64,000 bases of DNA from Pontibacillus chungwhensis (GTDB lineage: Bacteria; Bacillota; Bacilli; Bacillales; BH030062). The notes beneath the pieces were generated by a model, which was not told where the DNA came from, ran no database searches, and worked only from the letters and a program-made list of their open reading frames with translations. Where the stretch lies: the NCBI RefSeq assembly GCF_030166655.1, contig NZ_CP126446.1, forward strand, positions 1-64,000, read 5' to 3'. Each line of letters begins with the position of its first letter. Position 1 is the stretch's first letter. Made by a program: the position numbers and the translations under genes. Shown here one piece after another: positions 31,508 to 45,719 of this stretch.

Positions 31508-32266
31508 ATGATTGTTGTAAAAAATGATGATTCCATAATGATGTTTAATCAACATCATCATGCGTTAGTGTCAGGTGTGATGGCAAGAAAATGGAACAAG
31601 GAGTACAAAACCAAAGGTGGATATGAGGATGAGGTTGAATACGCTATTATGAATCACGATCGGGCGTGGGTGCCGTTGGATCAGAAACCACGGTGGAATA
31701 CGGAACAACACCTGCCCTATTCCTTTATTGATTATCCTGAGGAAGAGAAAGTAGCAGCTTATCAAGAAGGGGTTAATGAAATTGAGAAAACTTCGTCCTA
31801 TGCTGCCCTTTTATGTAGTTTACATTACGCTTCTTTCTATCATAATGACGATACAACTTCAAAATCGGTAAAACAGTTTTTACATAATGAAAGTAGGAGG
31901 CGAGAGGCCATTCTTTCTTCTCTGCCTGTAGAACCCGTTCGCCTATATGATCATCTCGATCTCCTTCAATTTTGCGATAATCTTTCTCTTTATTGTTGTA
32001 TGAATTCACCAGGTGTGAAAAAGGAAAACGAATTATCCTGGTTTCGTAGCGGGTTCCCGCAGAAATTCTCCTTTGCTCCAGAAGGGGTGGAGGCCGAATG
32101 GGTTGATTCTACACAAATCCGCATCCGTCCATTTCCGTTTGAAGATGCTTTCACACTCTCTATTCCTTTTAAGTGTATCAGTCCTTCCGTTTCTGGTGAT
32201 CAACTTTTGAAAGCTTATCATTCAGCTGATTGGCAAGAGAGAACTGTGACATTTATAGAAGGATAA
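31508..32266 (+). CDS. DUF3891 family protein
   Basis: A 252-aa soluble protein of unknown function. It matches the DUF3891 pattern: MFNQHHHALVSGVMARKW near the N-terminus, MNHDRAWVPLD around residue 50, a conserved LHYASFY, and DHLDLLQFCDNLSLY. The spaced His/Asp residues in helical segments recall an HD-type metal site, but this is only a resemblance. The ATG follows GGGGGAGGAACC. No partner gene is evident; the converging neighbour encodes a DUF421 membrane protein. Confidence 0.75.
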   Translation: MIVVKNDDSIMMFNQHHHALVSGVMARKWNKEYKTKGGYEDEVEYAIMNHDRAWVPLDQKPRWNTEQHLPYSFIDYPEEEKVAAYQEGVNEIEKTSSYAALLCSLHYASFYHNDDTTSKSVKQFLHNESRRREAILSSLPVEPVRLYDHLDLLQFCDNLSLYCCMNSPGVKKENELSWFRSGFPQKFSFAPEGVEAEWVDSTQIRIRPFPFEDAFTLSIPFKCISPSVSGDQLLKAYHSADWQERTVTFIEG

Positions 32267-32270
32267 GGGG

Positions 32271-32855
32271 CTATTTGAGTTTTGGATCAGAATGCAATTC
32301 CTTTTGGTTGGTCATTTCTTCAAATATATTTGTACTGGATTGATTAGAAGTATTCGGAACTTCCTTTAGCATAGAAGGGTGGATGAGTCGCTTGAACTCT
32401 CCAATTGTCAGGGGCTTTTCTTCTTCCTTTAATTCGTACCCGAGTTGCCCGTTTGGCTCAATTGTGGCCGTCTTCAGCGAAGAAAGACTAGTAATGCCTT
32501 GTTGTCGTACAAGCATCTCTAATTGGTCCACCGACAATCGTAACTTTCGAAGTTCGGCCGTCTGTAGTTGACTGTTCTGAATGACAATGCGTGATTTGCC
32601 GGTAATCCATTTCTCGAACCCATTAAATTTGAGTTGTAAGAACTCAAATAGAATAAGCATTAAGACAAATACGGAAGCAGCTACAATGGTGCGCCATATA
32701 CTTGTTTCGATTATGGGTTGAATAATAATGGATCCAATTGAAATCATTATAACCGTTTGAGCTAAAGACATTTGAGAAATTGATTTTCTGCCGGCAAATC
32801 TTAATAAGCAAACGCCTGCGGTTATCATAAGAATGGACTTTAAAATAACGATCAT
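32271..32855 (-). CDS. DUF421 membrane protein (YetF/YcaP family)
   Basis: A 194-aa protein with two to three N-terminal membrane helices (about 3-20, 33-50, 56-74) and the family signature RFAGRKSISQMSLAQ. A cytoplasmic DUF421 domain follows (SRIVIQNSQLQTAELRKLRLSVDQL). The family includes YetF-type spore and membrane proteins of unclear role. The start at 32855 has AAAGGAG 8 nt upstream, but that ribosome-binding site lies in the arm of a perfect hairpin. Confidence 0.85.
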   Translation of the reverse strand: MIVILKSILMITAGVCLLRFAGRKSISQMSLAQTVIMISIGSIIIQPIIETSIWRTIVAASVFVLMLILFEFLQLKFNGFEKWITGKSRIVIQNSQLQTAELRKLRLSVDQLEMLVRQQGITSLSSLKTATIEPNGQLGYELKEEEKPLTIGEFKRLIHPSMLKEVPNTSNQSSTNIFEEMTNQKELHSDPKLK

Positions 32856-32860
32856 TCATG

Positions 32861-32900
32861 ACACTCCTTTCTGCACATATAGGTTGTGACAAAGGAGTGT
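32861..32900 (-). promoter_or_regulatory. Hairpin covering the DUF421 ribosome-binding site
   Basis: ACACTCCTTT (32861-32870) and AAAGGAGTGT (32891-32900) form a perfect 10-bp inverted repeat. On the minus strand the second arm read contains the AAAGGAG of the DUF421 gene, so folding would hide it. On the plus strand the hairpin is followed by TTTTT. Confidence 0.6.
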
Positions 32901-32939
32901 TTTTTAGTACGGGTTTAGGTGAAACACACTTTTAAAAAT

Positions 32940-34031
32940 TTAATGTCTCCACATAAACGATTGGCTCGACTCTTCATCTGCCGACTTGAGGAGCGTATGA
33001 GCTGGGTAAGGTGGAAGGCCATTTTGAAATACAGGAGGGTCCGGGGATTCGTGACGAACAATAAATGGTGTTCCAAGTGGGATGTATTTATATATTCGTT
33101 CAATATCTTCATTAAACATACGAATGCAACCGTTGCTTTCTTTTAGGCCAATGCTAGTGGGCTCATTTGTTCCATGTATGGCTATGTTATGTTGCAACAC
33201 TAATCCCCTTGTTCCATAAACCCCATCCCCTCCGTTAGGTTTCACGATCCTTCCTTGTACATAACCTTCTTGAAAAGGTAAGGGAGGGCCGCTTCCGACA
33301 GGATAAACCGCCATAGTGTTTCCGTCAGAGGTTTCAACAGATAATTGATTTCCTTCTGGATAAAAGACCAGGATTAGAGTTGGGATTGCTTTCTTTACTG
33401 AAGCGGAAGACAGGCCAAGCGTGATGTTATCCCCCGCTTTACTATAGGAAAAGGTAGCAGGGGCAACTGATAGATAGTTATTAGGATAATCTTGAATTAA
33501 ATCTTTAATGAAAGAGGGGTATGTTCCATGATCCTTCTGATAGCTAGATAAGGCTGTTTGGACTGTAGCTAAGGCGAGTTCCCCTTGGGTAGGTGAGGCA
33601 GGAGTCTCAATGGGAAGAGTGGGTCGATGGAATACGTTTTGTTCATAGTAGTGTTGTTCTATTGCGACTTCTTGGTACAAAGTGTGATGGAGGATGAAGT
33701 AGGTAAGTAGAAAGCCGATTAAGAATAGGAGACATAACAACACGATATACCAAATGAAGGATGGGACAGCTCTCTCTTTATTGGAAGTTATAATAGGGAC
33801 AGATGAGGGGCGGATTGCCCTCATTGCCCCCAGGTGCCCAAGCTGAGCTGCCTTCTTTAACCTGGCCTTATACGCTTTGTGATCTCCGCTACTCATTGCT
33901 TCATTTGCATATTCAACCCACTTATCCGCGTCATAAGGACGATAATGCAAGTACTTCCTTAAATAGCCGGGATCATGCTTTGAGAGAAATATATTAGGCT
34001 TTACTTCAACGAGAACTTCGGAAGACTTCAC
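32940..34031 (-). CDS. Membrane-anchored L,D-transpeptidase (YkuD domain)
   Basis: A 363-aa cell-wall enzyme. The N-terminal cytosolic part (1-90) has a YDADKWVEYANEA helical repeat-like segment. One membrane helix covers about 92-115. A linker domain follows. The C-terminal YkuD catalytic domain (about 230-330) carries IHGTNEP (His286) and SNGCIRM with the nucleophile Cys302. The common motif is SHGC; here Asn replaces the His, a known variation. It would make 3-3 cross-links or attach molecules to peptidoglycan. It starts at GTG 34031 behind AAGGGGG and stands 33 bp after yaaH on the same strand. Confidence 0.9.
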   Translation of the reverse strand: MKSSEVLVEVKPNIFLSKHDPGYLRKYLHYRPYDADKWVEYANEAMSSGDHKAYKARLKKAAQLGHLGAMRAIRPSSVPIITSNKERAVPSFIWYIVLLCLLFLIGFLLTYFILHHTLYQEVAIEQHYYEQNVFHRPTLPIETPASPTQGELALATVQTALSSYQKDHGTYPSFIKDLIQDYPNNYLSVAPATFSYSKAGDNITLGLSSASVKKAIPTLILVFYPEGNQLSVETSDGNTMAVYPVGSGPPLPFQEGYVQGRIVKPNGGDGVYGTRGLVLQHNIAIHGTNEPTSIGLKESNGCIRMFNEDIERIYKYIPLGTPFIVRHESPDPPVFQNGLPPYPAHTLLKSADEESSQSFMWRH

Positions 34032-34064
34032 AAACTGTTTTCCCCCTTCTTCCTTTCTGTTTTT

Positions 34065-35354
34065 TTAGGAACGTTTAACAACGTCGAATTGATTCTCAAG
34101 CAGTTCCCAGTTTTGGGGGAATGGAAGCCCCAACTTCCAATAGCTTACGCCTTTCAAACCAAGTTCTTTTACGAGGTCGAATTTAGCTTGTATGGATCTC
34201 GCATCCTCAAACCAAACTTCATGTTTTTTCCCATCCGCATCTTTATACGTATAGAAAGGGGCCTTGGCTTCTTCGTCAAATTGAATTTCCACATTATTTT
34301 CTCGTGCCCTACGAATTGCTTTTTGAGGAGAAAGTGCCTCGGCTGGTTCATTACCTTTTTTATATGGGAGAGTCCAGTCATAACCATATAGGTTCTGGCC
34401 AAGAAAGATCTTTTCAGCTGGCATGACGCTTAAAGCGTACTCTACTACGTTTCTGACGGGTTCAATAGGTGAAACAGGCATAGGCGGTCCACCGCTATAC
34501 CCCCATTCATATGTCATGAGGACGACGAAATCGGCAATCTCACCGTGCGCTTTGTAATCATGTGCGCTATACCAAGCTCCTGTTTGCTCAGCACTTTTTT
34601 TAGGAGCGAGCGCTGTAGACATTTGAAGTCCTTCAGCTGAAAGGCGTTTTTTGGCTTTTCGCAAAAAGGAGTTGTAGTCTTCCCTCGTATCAGGAGGAAG
34701 AAATTCAAAATCAAAATGAACATCGCCGAACCCTTTTTCCTTTGCCGTCTTGATTATATTATCAAGAAGTTTATCTTGTAGTGTGGCGTCTGTCACAATA
34801 AGGCGTCCTAATTCTTTACTGAAACCACCTTCTTCAATGTTATTTACGACTAGCATCATTTCAACATTGTTTTGTTTTGCTATTGAAAAATAATCATTTA
34901 GAGGAGGTTCTACCAATGACCCATCGCGGTTAATTTCATAACTAAACGGTGCCAGGTAGGATAGTGATTTAGCATGCTCTCTCACATAGTCCTCTAACTC
35001 TTTGGATACTTGATCACCATAGGTTTCTGCATACCCATTAAAAGCTGCTTTTACTTTGGGTTGTGGTGGAATATATAGACGTAAATTTAGAGGAAGAGGT
35101 TGATCAACCGGTATGTTATTGATATTAGCCAGCTCCTGGGCTGTTAGACCGTACTGCTTGGCAATAGAATATAGAGAATCCCCTTTTTGTACAAAATAAT
35201 ACTCACCCCGGTCTGGGATGACTAAGGCTTGACCGATGACCAGATCATTAGGCGCATCCAATTCATTTGCTTTAACGATTTCCTCCATTGAAACACTGTA
35301 CTGATTTGCAATACTATAGAGACTTTCACCTGAAGACACGACATGAATTTGCAC
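34065..35354 (-). CDS. yaaH: Spore cortex N-acetylglucosaminidase YaaH/SleL type
   Basis: A 429-aa cortex-lytic enzyme that acts during germination. Two LysM domains (about 1-47 and 51-96) bind peptidoglycan. They are followed by a glycosyl hydrolase 18 barrel with the catalytic HFDFEF strand near 220 and YEWGYSGGPPMPV. There is no signal peptide, as is usual for this spore-coat protein, which is put in place from the mother cell. GTG 35354 follows GAAGGGGG. In B. subtilis yaaH lies directly next to dgk; here it is 14 kb away. A sigma-E-like promoter (ATACT, 14 bp, CATATGTCT) may lie upstream at about 35390-35420. Confidence 0.93.
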   Translation of the reverse strand: MQIHVVSSGESLYSIANQYSVSMEEIVKANELDAPNDLVIGQALVIPDRGEYYFVQKGDSLYSIAKQYGLTAQELANINNIPVDQPLPLNLRLYIPPQPKVKAAFNGYAETYGDQVSKELEDYVREHAKSLSYLAPFSYEINRDGSLVEPPLNDYFSIAKQNNVEMMLVVNNIEEGGFSKELGRLIVTDATLQDKLLDNIIKTAKEKGFGDVHFDFEFLPPDTREDYNSFLRKAKKRLSAEGLQMSTALAPKKSAEQTGAWYSAHDYKAHGEIADFVVLMTYEWGYSGGPPMPVSPIEPVRNVVEYALSVMPAEKIFLGQNLYGYDWTLPYKKGNEPAEALSPQKAIRRARENNVEIQFDEEAKAPFYTYKDADGKKHEVWFEDARSIQAKFDLVKELGLKGVSYWKLGLPFPQNWELLENQFDVVKRS

Positions 35355-35426
35355 ACCATTGCCCCCTTCTTTGTAAATGCTTAACTAATTAAGACATATG
35401 TAGAAAGGGGCTGAAGTATGATTGGA

Positions 35427-35966
35427 TCATGTTTTACGAATAGGAGAAACATCAGCTTTTAAAACGTTTTTCATCATTTTTAAAGCATAAATGTTATCCT
35501 CAGGATCATTAGATGCGATGCAATCAGAGGGAACGTGTAATGTGTATTCACGCATATAAGCGTCGTTTGCTGTAAATAACACACAAATGTTGCCTGCAAT
35601 ACCGCTTATGATAAGGTGGTCTACTTTTAACTCCACAAGCAAAGCTTGAAGAGCTGTTTGGTGGAAAGCAGAGTGTTTCGGTTTAATAAGGAAGTAATCT
35701 GATTGTGCGGGTATAATCTGATTAAGAAATGTATGGTTTTGCTCATTTCTACATTTATCTACAATCCTGTCTAGGTCTGCTTGCCAAAGTTTATAATGAT
35801 CATTTATGTAGATAATAGGAAGGTTGTGCTTGTTTGCATAGGATTTTAATCGTAAAATGTTCGGTAGCATAGAATGGCATTCATTTAGCAATGTTGATCC
35901 ATGTTGGAATTGAAAATCGTTAATCAAATCAATGAAGAGAATAGCAGTTCTTTTGGTCTTCATCAT
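35427..35966 (-). CDS. yaaI: Cysteine hydrolase, isochorismatase-like (YaaI)
   Basis: A 179-aa hydrolase of the isochorismatase superfamily. The catalytic triad is visible as Asp13 (FIDLINDF), a lysine in KPKHSAF near 95-97, and Cys128 in SGIAGNICVLFTAND. Family members hydrolyse amides or isochorismate; the substrate is unknown. It is the same gene as B. subtilis yaaI, between yaaH and tadA. ATG 35966 follows GGGAGGTTAC. It is divergent from tadA. Confidence 0.9.
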   Translation of the reverse strand: MMKTKRTAILFIDLINDFQFQHGSTLLNECHSMLPNILRLKSYANKHNLPIIYINDHYKLWQADLDRIVDKCRNEQNHTFLNQIIPAQSDYFLIKPKHSAFHQTALQALLVELKVDHLIISGIAGNICVLFTANDAYMREYTLHVPSDCIASNDPEDNIYALKMMKNVLKADVSPIRKT

Positions 35967-36025
35967 GTAACCTCCCTTTTACTGTTATTCTTTCTAGAGT
36001 GATAAGAATTAAACAAGTAAAGTGA

Positions 36026-36514
<489 letters not shown>

Positions 36515-36541
36515 CTTACAGAACAGAAGCTTTAATTTCGT

Positions 36542-36570
36542 TTGCATTTTAAAGAAAAAATAGATATACT
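36542..36570 (+). promoter_or_regulatory. Promoter of the SRP RNA gene
   Basis: TTGCAT (36542-36547), 17 bp, TATACT (36565-36570). Transcription would begin near 36577. Confidence 0.75.
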
Positions 36571-36601
36571 ATTTATTGCGCACTTACTAGAGGCGCAATG
36601 A

Positions 36602-36895
36602 ACAAATTGATAACAAGTTTGCCGTGCTAAGCGGGAAGGTAGCGGTGTCCTGTACTCGCAATCCGCTATAGCGAGGCCGAATTCCCACCCAAGGTGGGGC
36701 GGTTTCAAGGTCTGCCTTGAGGGATTGGTGTTGACACCCGGGTCCCGCACAATGGGAACCCGTAAATCCTGTCAGGTCCGGAAGGAAGCAGCAGTAAGCG
36801 GTCATTCCCGTGTGTTGCGGGACAGCCCGGGTCGAGCCATGAACTCAAGTAACGCTTGGGGCCGCCTCATCGACGGTGGGTGCACGGCGCCAATA
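36602..36895 (+). ncRNA. scr: Signal recognition particle RNA (large, scRNA type)
   Basis: Large Bacillus-type SRP RNA with an Alu domain. The closing helix GCCGTGC (36621-36627) pairs with GCACGGC (36882-36888). The invariant S-domain loop with GGAAG and AGCAGC is at about 36771-36792. AAGCGGGAAGGTAGCGG near 36628 belongs to the Alu part. It forms the SRP with Ffh for membrane targeting. The mature ends are approximate; in B. subtilis the RNA is cut from a longer precursor. It lies between tadA and dnaX as usual. Confidence 0.95.
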
Positions 36896-36904
36896 CATAA
36901 ACAC

Positions 36905-36932
36905 AACTCACCTGACTTAAGGTGAGTTTTTT
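36905..36932 (+). terminator. Terminator after SRP RNA
   Basis: AACTCACCT pairs with AGGTGAGTT around GACTTA, followed by TTTT. Confidence 0.88.
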
Positions 36933-37043
36933 ATTATAAAAAAACTACTTCTAAATAGGTGGTAACGAGAGGGAAATAACTTTTGAAATGCCCCTCTAGA
37001 TTTAGGTATAATGAGGAAGAAACCATAAAGGAGATTGGGAACA

Positions 37044-38744
37044 ATGAGTTATCAGGCTTTATACCGGGTATGGCGTCCGAAAAACTTTTCTGATGTCGTT
37101 GGACAAACACACATAACACGTACTCTGCAAAATGCGACTGTCCAGAATAAGTTTTCCCACGCTTATTTGTTCTCAGGACCCCGTGGGACAGGGAAGACCA
37201 GTGCTGCAAAAATCTTTGCTAAAGCTGTAAACTGTGAGCGTTCTCCTGTGAAAGAGCCATGCAACGAATGCTCAGCGTGTTTAGGTATACAAGATGGTTC
37301 CATATCAGATGTTATAGAAATTGATGCAGCATCTAATAATGGAGTGGAACAAATTCGTGATATACGAGATAAGGTGAAGTATGCACCAAGTTCTGTCCCT
37401 TATAAAGTGTATATTGTCGATGAAGTTCACATGCTTTCTATCGGGGCATTTAATGCTTTATTAAAAACATTAGAAGAGCCTCCTAAACATGTCATATTTA
37501 TATTAGCAACAACGGAACCTCATAAAATCCCTCTCACTATTATTTCAAGGTGTCAGCGTTTTGACTTTAAACGAATTTCACAAGGAGCACTTGTGGAACG
37601 GATGGAGTATATTGTTGACCGAGAGCAAATAGGTGTAACGAGGGAAGCCTTAGAAGCTGTAGCTCTTTCCGCTGAAGGTGGAATGCGAGATGCTCTTAGC
37701 TTATTGGACCAAGCCATCTCCTATAGTGAAGACCAGGTAGCCATTGATGATGTGCTAGCTGTCACTGGATCTGTATCGCAGCAAAAGTTAGCTACGATCG
37801 TCGAAACATTACAGAGAAATGAAGTAAAAGAGACGTTGCAACATGTGGACTCGCTTATTCAAGAAGGGAAAGACCCGGGACGCTTTATTTTTGATCTTAT
37901 CTACTATTTACGGGATCTTCTTCTTTATCAAAGTGCCCCTGGGCTTGAAGATATCCTGGAACGAGCTATCCCTGATGAAGCATTTAAGCAGTTGAGTTCT
38001 TCGATTACAGCAGACTGGATTCAGCAGACCATATCAGTACTGAACCAGTGTCAGCAGGAGATGAAATGGACGAATAGCCCAAAGGTATTCATTGAAATAG
38101 CTATGTTGAACATATGTGAGATTCAAGGGATACCTAAACTAGCAGCCCAATCTTCTTCAGTTGAACCAGAGTCTGTGCAGAAACTGCAACAACAAGTAGA
38201 AGCTTTAGAAAAACGGTTAGCCACTATTCAACAACAGCCGGCAGCGGCAGCTACTTCTGCTCAAGAACAAAAACGACCACAACAACGTGCAAATCGTAAG
38301 AACTCGTACAAAATTCCGTTTGAACGCATACGGCATGTTATGAACGAGGCTTCAAAACAAGACTTACAAACCATTAAAAATCAGTGGGCTAGTTTTATGG
38401 ACTCTCTAAGACAGACAAGTCCTCCTGCCCATGCTAGGTTGATGAACAGTACACCAAGAGCTGCATCTGACAATGCGATTGTCCTATCCTTTAAATATGA
38501 AATTCATTGTTCACTTGCTCTTGAGAACCAAGCTATTATCCAACAGCAATTGGCTGAGTTTATGGGGAAAGAAATTACCATTATTCCAATCCCTGAAACG
38601 AATTGGCAAGAGTTGCGTGAAGAATATGTACAGAAACAACGCCAACAAGATCAGCCGGAAGAGGAATCTCAACAGGAGGATCCACTTATTGCAGAAGCGC
38701 GTAAGTTAGTTGGCGATGAGTTATTAGATATTCAAGAAGACTAA
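37044..38744 (+). CDS. dnaX: DNA polymerase III gamma/tau subunit
   Basis: Clamp-loader ATPase that also ties the polymerase to the helicase. It is 566 aa. Walker A GPRGTGKT is at 45-52. The zinc cysteines are 64, 73, 76 and 79, and the SRC finger is in IISRCQRF. The tau part is glutamine- and charge-rich after about 380. Start: the frame also has a TTG at 37035, but that lies inside the GGAGATTGGG ribosome-binding region, so ATG 37044 ([12 protein letters not shown]) is chosen. Confidence 0.97.
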   Translation: MSYQALYRVWRPKNFSDVVGQTHITRTLQNATVQNKFSHAYLFSGPRGTGKTSAAKIFAKAVNCERSPVKEPCNECSACLGIQDGSISDVIEIDAASNNGVEQIRDIRDKVKYAPSSVPYKVYIVDEVHMLSIGAFNALLKTLEEPPKHVIFILATTEPHKIPLTIISRCQRFDFKRISQGALVERMEYIVDREQIGVTREALEAVALSAEGGMRDALSLLDQAISYSEDQVAIDDVLAVTGSVSQQKLATIVETLQRNEVKETLQHVDSLIQEGKDPGRFIFDLIYYLRDLLLYQSAPGLEDILERAIPDEAFKQLSSSITADWIQQTISVLNQCQQEMKWTNSPKVFIEIAMLNICEIQGIPKLAAQSSSVEPESVQKLQQQVEALEKRLATIQQQPAAAATSAQEQKRPQQRANRKNSYKIPFERIRHVMNEASKQDLQTIKNQWASFMDSLRQTSPPAHARLMNSTPRAASDNAIVLSFKYEIHCSLALENQAIIQQQLAEFMGKEITIIPIPETNWQELREEYVQKQRQQDQPEEESQQEDPLIAEARKLVGDELLDIQED

Positions 38745-38757
38745 AGGAGGTATTGCC

Positions 38758-39072
38758 ATGAAAGGTAATATGAATAATATGATGAAACAAATGCAGAAGA
38801 TGCAAAAGAAAATGATGAAAGCTCAAGAGGAACTACATGAGATGAGTTTTGAAGCTACTGCTGGCGGTGGAGTTGTTAAGGTTGTAGCCAATGGTAAGAA
38901 AGAAATTACAGATGTAGAGATTCAAGAAGACGTAGTAGACCCAGACGATGTAGATATGCTACAAGACTTAATCCTTGCAGCAACGAACGATGTGTTAAAA
39001 CAAGTAGATGATAAAACAAACGATACAATGGGACAATTCACTAAAGGAATGAATATGCCTGGAATGTTCTAG
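38758..39072 (+). CDS. ebfC: Nucleoid-associated protein, YbaB/EbfC family
   Basis: A 104-aa DNA-binding protein (YaaK in B. subtilis). The N-terminus is methionine- and glutamine-rich, with long helices. The conserved centre [18 protein letters not shown] and the end [16 protein letters not shown] are typical. It sits between dnaX and recR, the conserved order across bacteria. The start follows AAGGAGGTATTGCC. Confidence 0.95.
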   Translation: MKGNMNNMMKQMQKMQKKMMKAQEELHEMSFEATAGGGVVKVVANGKKEITDVEIQEDVVDPDDVDMLQDLILAATNDVLKQVDDKTNDTMGQFTKGMNMPGMF

Positions 39073-39083
39073 GGGGAATTGAG

Positions 39084-39680
39084 ATGTATTATCCGGAACC
39101 CATTTCCAAATTGATCGATAGTTTTACGAAATTGCCAGGGATTGGGCCCAAGACGGCTGCGCGCCTGGCTTTTTTCGTATTGGAAATGCAAGAAGATGAT
39201 GTTTTAGATTTTGCCAAAGCATTAGTAAGTGCAAAAAGGGAATTAACCCATTGCTCTACATGCGGTCATATTACAGACCAAGATCCATGCGCTATTTGTC
39301 AGGATGAACAACGGGATTCAAGTGTCATCTGTGTCGTCCAGGATCCGAAAGATGTTATAGCGATGGAGAAAATGAAAGAGTTTAGTGGTAGATACCACGT
39401 ACTGAATGGAGCCATCTCTCCAATGGACGGTATAGGACCTGAAGATATAAATATATCTAGTCTGATTAACCGTCTTCAGGATGAAGGAGTACAGGAACTC
39501 ATTATTGCGACGAATCCTAATATTGAAGGAGAAGCTACAGCTATGTACATTTCACGCTTAGTCAAACCAGCTGGTATACGGACTACAAGAATTGCTCATG
39601 GATTACCTGTGGGTGGAGACCTTGAATATGCGGATGAAGTAACATTATCTAAAGCGTTAGAAGGTAGAAGAGAACTGTAA
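39084..39680 (+). CDS. recR: Recombination protein RecR
   Basis: Acts with RecF and RecO in gap repair. It is 198 aa, the standard length. It has a helix-hairpin-helix ([16 protein letters not shown]), a zinc finger [16 protein letters not shown], and a Toprim domain with [13 protein letters not shown] and the later [11 protein letters not shown]. The ATG follows AGGGGGAATTGAG, 11 bp after ebfC. Confidence 0.97.
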   Translation: MYYPEPISKLIDSFTKLPGIGPKTAARLAFFVLEMQEDDVLDFAKALVSAKRELTHCSTCGHITDQDPCAICQDEQRDSSVICVVQDPKDVIAMEKMKEFSGRYHVLNGAISPMDGIGPEDINISSLINRLQDEGVQELIIATNPNIEGEATAMYISRLVKPAGIRTTRIAHGLPVGGDLEYADEVTLSKALEGRREL

Positions 39681-39693
39681 AAGAGGAGACACC

Positions 39694-39909
39694 ATGTTCA
39701 GACGCAAAAAGTTTAAGAAAGAAGAATATGATAGACAGCTTCTCGATGAAATACAACGTCTCAAGCAGGAATGGGAGTCTCTTGAGCGAATAATGGAGCA
39801 TAGTATCGATGCGAGTGAAAAGGGACTTATGGATTTACGTTTAGTAGAAGCGAAATATTTCTATTTATTAAAAGAAGCAAGACAACGAAAAATAAGAGCT
39901 AATCACTAA
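39694..39909 (+). CDS. yaaL: YaaL family protein (DUF2508)
   Basis: A 71-aa, highly charged helical protein of unknown function. It begins MFRRKKFKKEEYDRQLLDEI and contains a coiled-coil-prone middle. Size and place between recR and bofA match YaaL. The start follows AAGAGGAGACACC. Confidence 0.9.
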   Translation: MFRRKKFKKEEYDRQLLDEIQRLKQEWESLERIMEHSIDASEKGLMDLRLVEAKYFYLLKEARQRKIRANH

Positions 39910-39976
39910 TGAAAGTGTCATTTCCTCCTTATGCAGGTCATACATTTAATGTAGGACAGGCAAAGGGGGTTTTTTC

Positions 39977-40240
39977 TTGAATACAACAGTTATTGTGATA
40001 AGTATTGTAGTCATGATCGGTGTGTTGTTAATAGCGGGTGCTCCGTTAAAGCCTTTGCGTTATTTAGGGAATGGAGCAATTAAGGTTGTAATCGGAGTTT
40101 TATTCTTATTCTTCTTTAATGTATTTGGTGCTTCATTAGGAGTTCATATTCCGATTAATGTTTTTACAGCGATGATATCAGGATTCTTGGGACTTCCTGG
40201 CTTAGCTTCACTAGCTGCTATTCAATTATTTGTTGTGTAA
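39977..40240 (+). CDS. bofA: Inhibitor of pro-sigma-K processing BofA
   Basis: A sporulation checkpoint protein in the outer forespore membrane that holds back the SpoIVFB protease until the forespore signals. It is 87 aa, the B. subtilis length. It has two to three hydrophobic helices, and the conserved GLPGLASLAAIQLFVV end is present. It starts at TTG 39977 behind AAAGGGGG. A terminator follows. Confidence 0.94.
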   Translation: MNTTVIVISIVVMIGVLLIAGAPLKPLRYLGNGAIKVVIGVLFLFFFNVFGASLGVHIPINVFTAMISGFLGLPGLASLAAIQLFVV

Positions 40241-40260
40241 TAGCAAATCATACTAATACA

Positions 40261-40292
40261 AGAAAAACCCGCATAAAGCGGGTTTTTCTTGT
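40261..40292 (+). terminator. Terminator after bofA
   Basis: AGAAAAACCCGC pairs with GCGGGTTTTTCT around ATAAA. Confidence 0.88.
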
Positions 40293-40340
40293 GTTTATGT
40301 ACTTTTTTAATAAAAAAACCAAAAAAATATAGGAAAACCA

Positions 40341-40545
40341 TTGCGTTCGTAAATACACCATGGTATATTTATTTATGTCGCATTGAGAGCGGCAAAACAA
40401 AACAACATTTTCGAAGCAAGCGAACTTCTAATTATACTAGAAAAAGCTTTTCAATTCTATAAAAGAAATTCGGAAATGAGGTTGAAAAAGAGATCAAAAA
40501 AACTTCAAAAAAGTTATTGACTCAAAAACAACCACATGTTAAGAT
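40341..40545 (+). promoter_or_regulatory. Tandem rRNA promoters P1 and P2
   Basis: P1 is TTGCGT (40341-40346), 17 bp, TATATT (40364-40369). P2 is TTGACT (40517-40522), 17 bp, TAAGAT (40540-40545). Two tandem sigma-A promoters are normal for Bacillus rRNA operons. The 447-bp gap from bofA to 16S holds these and the leader RNA and no gene. CTTTGAAAACTGAAC near 40592 belongs to the usual leader sequence. Confidence 0.8.
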
Positions 40546-40687
40546 AATTAAGTCGCTGTTAAAAAGCGCACTAAACAATGAAACATTTGATCTTTGAAAA
40601 CTGAACGAAACAACATGTAACGTCAATGTCTTTAAATTGATTTTTAAAGCCAGTAATCATTTATTTTGATGCTAGGCAGACTCACAT

Positions 40688-45377
<4,690 letters not shown>

Positions 45378-45379
45378 AC

Positions 45380-45492
45380 AAAAGCGCAAGCGACCGCCTA
45401 GACCCGTACGGATAAGACAGATTTTCGAAAAAGGCTTTAGCCTTTGTAGAAAAGATGACTTATACGCTAGGGTCTGGGAGCTGGAGCTAGAC
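45380..45492 (-). repeat. Inverted copy of the palindromic repeat in the 23S-5S spacer
   Basis: Read on the minus strand this is the same repeat as before queF and ispE: GTCTAGCTCCAGC, arms CAGACCC/GGGTCTA (plus strand TAGACCC 45399-45405 and GGGTCTG 45470-45476), ATAAG/CTTAT, a central AAAGGC/GCCTTT hairpin (45430-45445) and the CGCTTGCGCTTTTG end box. It lies wholly within the rRNA transcript between 23S and 5S, so it must be transcribed at high level and removed in processing. Confidence 0.85.
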
Positions 45493-45563
45493 GTAAAAAC
45501 GTAAAAGGCACGATGTCATAATTCTTATCTAGTTTTGAAGGTACTCCTTCAACAAAACAATAG

Positions 45564-45678
45564 TATGGCGGTTTTGGCGAAGAGGTCACACCTGTTCCCA
45601 TGCCGAACACAGAAGTTAAGCTCTTCAGCGCCGATGGTAGTCGGGGTTTCACCCCCGCAAGAGTAGGACGCCGCCATG
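45564..45678 (+). rRNA. rrf: 5S ribosomal RNA
   Basis: About 115 nt. The terminal helix ATGGCGG (45565-45571) pairs with CCGCCAT (45671-45677). The conserved CCGAACACAGAAGTTAAGC and GCGCCGATGGTAGT segments are present. Confidence 0.96.
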
Positions 45679-45684
45679 CAACGT

Positions 45685-45719
45685 AACCTCAAAGGATATA
45701 ATCCTTTGAGGTTTTTTGT
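45685..45719 (+). terminator. Terminator of the rRNA operon
   Basis: AACCTCAAAGGA pairs perfectly with TCCTTTGAGGTT around TATAA, followed by TTTT. No tRNA genes lie between 5S and this site. Confidence 0.92.

Noticed and set aside
19739-32900. Prophage or integrative element at tRNA-Arg
   Set aside because: No integrase, phage or conjugation gene and no duplicated tRNA end was found.
39977-40240. bofA read as an ordinary membrane protein of unknown role
   Set aside because: Its length, end motif and place before the rRNA operon identify it as BofA.
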